From the NCBI GenBank assembly GCA_023441625.1, contig JAEZOA010000150.1, forward strand, positions 1 to 22,889: a DNA stretch of 22,889 bases, read 5' to 3'. A model generated the notes under the pieces. That model saw only the letters and a program-made list of their open reading frames with translations, ran no database searches and was not told the origin of the DNA. Below, in pieces: positions 21,611-22,889 of the stretch; position 1 is the stretch's first letter; each line of letters opens with the position of its first letter. A program made the translations under genes and the position numbers. Source of the stretch: Bacillota bacterium. Lineage in GTDB: Bacteria; Bacillota; Clostridia; Acetivibrionales; DSM-1351.

Positions 21611-22889
21611 CTATGAGTTTTTATCCAGGAAAGAAATTTTTATACTGTTAACAAAGTCATCATTGGTTCTAGTTTGCATTAATTTGTTAATTAAAACTTC
21701 TGTAACCTCGGCAGTCCCCATATTACTCATTGCTTTTCTTATTGCCCAAACGCTTTCAAGCTCTTTCTGGCTAAGCAGTAATTCTTCTCTACGGGTTCCT
21801 GATTTGTTAATATCAATTGCAGGGAAGATTCTCTTTTCTGACAATTTTCTGTCAAGGTGAAGTTCCATATTACCTGTCCCCTTGAATTCCTCAAAAATAA
21901 CATCGTCCATTCTGCTTCCTGTCTCGATAAGTGCAGTTGCCATTATTGTCAAGCTTCCACCGTGCTCAATGTTTCTTGCTGCTCCAAAAAATTTCTTTGG
22001 CTTATGCAATGCACCAGGATCCAAACCTCCTGATAGTGTCCTACCAGTTGGTGGAATAGTAAGGTTATATGCCCTTGCCAATCTAGTAATACTATCGAGC
22101 AAAATTACCACATCTCTTTTTTGTTCTACAAGTCTCTGTGCTCTTTCTAGTACCATCTCAGCAACCTTTATATGATGCTCCGGAACTTCATCAAAAGTAG
22201 AGTAAATAACCTCTCCTTTTATGGATCTTTGCATATCGGTAACTTCTTCTGGTCGCTCGTCAATAAGCAAAACAATTAACTCTACCTCAGGATAGTTTAA
22301 TGCTATAGAATTAGCTATTTTCTTTAAAAGTATAGTTTTACCAGCTTTCGGAGGTGAAACTATCATTCCTCTTTGCCCTTTTCCTATGGGAGCAATAAGA
22401 TCTATAAGTCTAGTGGAGAACTCTCTTGGGGCAGTCTCCAATGTAATTCTATTTTCAGGATAAATTGGAGTTAAATATTCAAAGGGTATTCTTTTTGAAG
22501 CAACTTCAGGAGTATCCCCATTAATTGATTGAACATAGAGTAGTGCCTGAAATTTTTCTCCCTCTTTTGGAATTCTTACTTTTCCGCGTATCTTATCACC
22601 AGTCTTAAGAGCAAACCTTCTAATTTGCGAAGGAGAAACATAAACATCGCGTGGCCCGGATAAATAATTCTCGCTCCTTAAAAATCCATAACCATCAGGC
22701 AATACTTCAAGAACACCTTCTACAGGATCATCACTTTCAAGCTTATCATTTCCCTGCTGCTGTATCTGCAACTGTTGCTGAGGTTGTTGCATAAATTGCT
22801 GAGGAGACATAAGTTGTGGTTGCTGTGGTTGCTGTGGTTGCTGTGGTTGCTGTAGTTGCTGTGGTTGCTGTGGTTGCTGTGGTTGTTGC
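21611..22889 (-). CDS. rho: Transcription termination factor Rho (N-terminus outside the window)
   Basis: At least 425 residues lie inside the window and the frame is open to the right edge, so the start is beyond it; the ATG at 22810 is only an internal methionine. The visible N-terminal part is a Gln/Pro-rich low-complexity stretch of about 45 residues (repeated QQP, then QQFMQQPQQQLQIQQQ). Next is the cold-shock-like RNA-binding domain with EGVLEVLPDGYGFLRSENYL. The ATPase core has GKGQRGMIVSPPKAGKT (Walker A), LLIDERPEEV, VVILLDSITRLARAYN (Walker B) and the arginine-finger region near GTGNMELHLDRKLSEKR. All catalytic motifs are intact. Rho is a hexameric RNA helicase that ends transcription. 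rpmE follows downstream, as is usual in clostridia. Confidence 0.97.
   Translation of the reverse strand, partial: QQPQQPQQPQQLQQPQQPQQPQQPQLMSPQQFMQQPQQQLQIQQQGNDKLESDDPVEGVLEVLPDGYGFLRSENYLSGPRDVYVSPSQIRRFALKTGDKIRGKVRIPKEGEKFQALLYVQSINGDTPEVASKRIPFEYLTPIYPENRITLETAPREFSTRLIDLIAPIGKGQRGMIVSPPKAGKTILLKKIANSIALNYPEVELIVLLIDERPEEVTDMQRSIKGEVIYSTFDEVPEHHIKVAEMVLERAQRLVEQKRDVVILLDSITRLARAYNLTIPPTGRTLSGGLDPGALHKPKKFFGAARNIEHGGSLTIMATALIETGSRMDDVIFEEFKGTGNMELHLDRKLSEKRIFPAIDINKSGTRREELLLSQKELESVWAIRKAMSNMGTAEVTEVLINKLMQTRTNDDFVNSIKISFLDKNS
22811..22889 (-). repeat. 9-bp tandem repeat coding QQP units in Rho
   Basis: The plus-strand unit TTGCTGTGG is repeated about eight times, with one TAG variant that changes Pro to Leu, and runs off the right edge. 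Each unit codes Gln-Gln-Pro in frame, so changes in copy number would keep the rho frame open. Confidence 0.85.

Noticed and set aside
1..22889. CRISPR array, tRNA, rRNA or phage genes
   Set aside because: No regularly spaced repeats with unique spacers, no tRNA cloverleaf or rRNA segment and no phage or transposase genes were seen. The Q-coding tandem repeats lack spacers and are inside genes.

Overview
The window looks like chromosomal DNA of a low-GC, anaerobic, spore-forming clostridium, probably near the Ruminiclostridium/cellulolytic group; that placement is inference. The supports are AT-rich DNA with GGAGG ribosome sites, sporulation genes (YyaC-type protease, YtvI-type membrane protein), an energy-converting [NiFe]-hydrogenase with HypA/HypB, a rubredoxin, and a Rho factor with a Gln/Pro-rich N-terminal region.

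Layout. (1) 1-121: the 5' end of a group II intron on the minus strand, inserted just after a terminator hairpin and running out of the left edge. (2) 181-1850, minus: a small membrane protein, a small lipoprotein with its own promoter, and an unrecognised 97-aa protein, separated by a hairpin-rich spacer. (3) 1921-4310, minus: DUF951 protein, MscS channel, class-I glutamine amidotransferase-like hydrolase, rubredoxin and a 55-aa basic protein. (4) 4373-7770: an envelope-stress-like set made of a LiaI/LiaF-like membrane protein, a DUF4179 anti-sigma factor and an ECF sigma factor (minus), with a divergent lipoprotein (plus). (5) 7852-10619: YyaC-type spore protease (minus), a PAS-SpoIIE/PP2C phosphatase and a methionine aminopeptidase (both plus). 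(6) 10588-17307, minus: the operon echABCDEF-hypA-hypB, from a good sigma-A-type promoter at 17447-17475. (7) 17852-18913, plus: ytvI. (8) 18918-22889, minus: rho (N-terminus beyond the right edge), rpmE with a structured leader, a YqhQ/DUF1385 membrane protein and prmC.

How the genes work together. Ech couples ferredoxin oxidation and H2 formation, or the reverse, to ion movement across the membrane; HypB and HypA supply nickel to the EchE active site. EchE ends three residues after its last metal-binding cysteine, so it has no C-terminal peptide to remove. HypC, D, E and F are not in the window. The ECF sigma and its membrane anti-sigma overlap and are probably translationally coupled. The rho-rpmE-yqhQ-prmC order is a usual clostridial housekeeping neighbourhood, although prfA does not follow prmC here.

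I did not find a plainly new multi-gene system. The most interesting signals are the Q/P repeat region of Rho (prion-like by analogy with C. botulinum Rho), a second Q/E repeat tail in the nearby YqhQ protein, the structured spacers in the ech operon (notably a possible three-way junction at 14401-14471), the structured rpmE leader, the group II intron behind a terminator, and a promoter whose transcript would begin with a terminator-like hairpin at 1339-1406. Several start codons given here are internal to the longest open frames and were chosen by ribosome binding sites.
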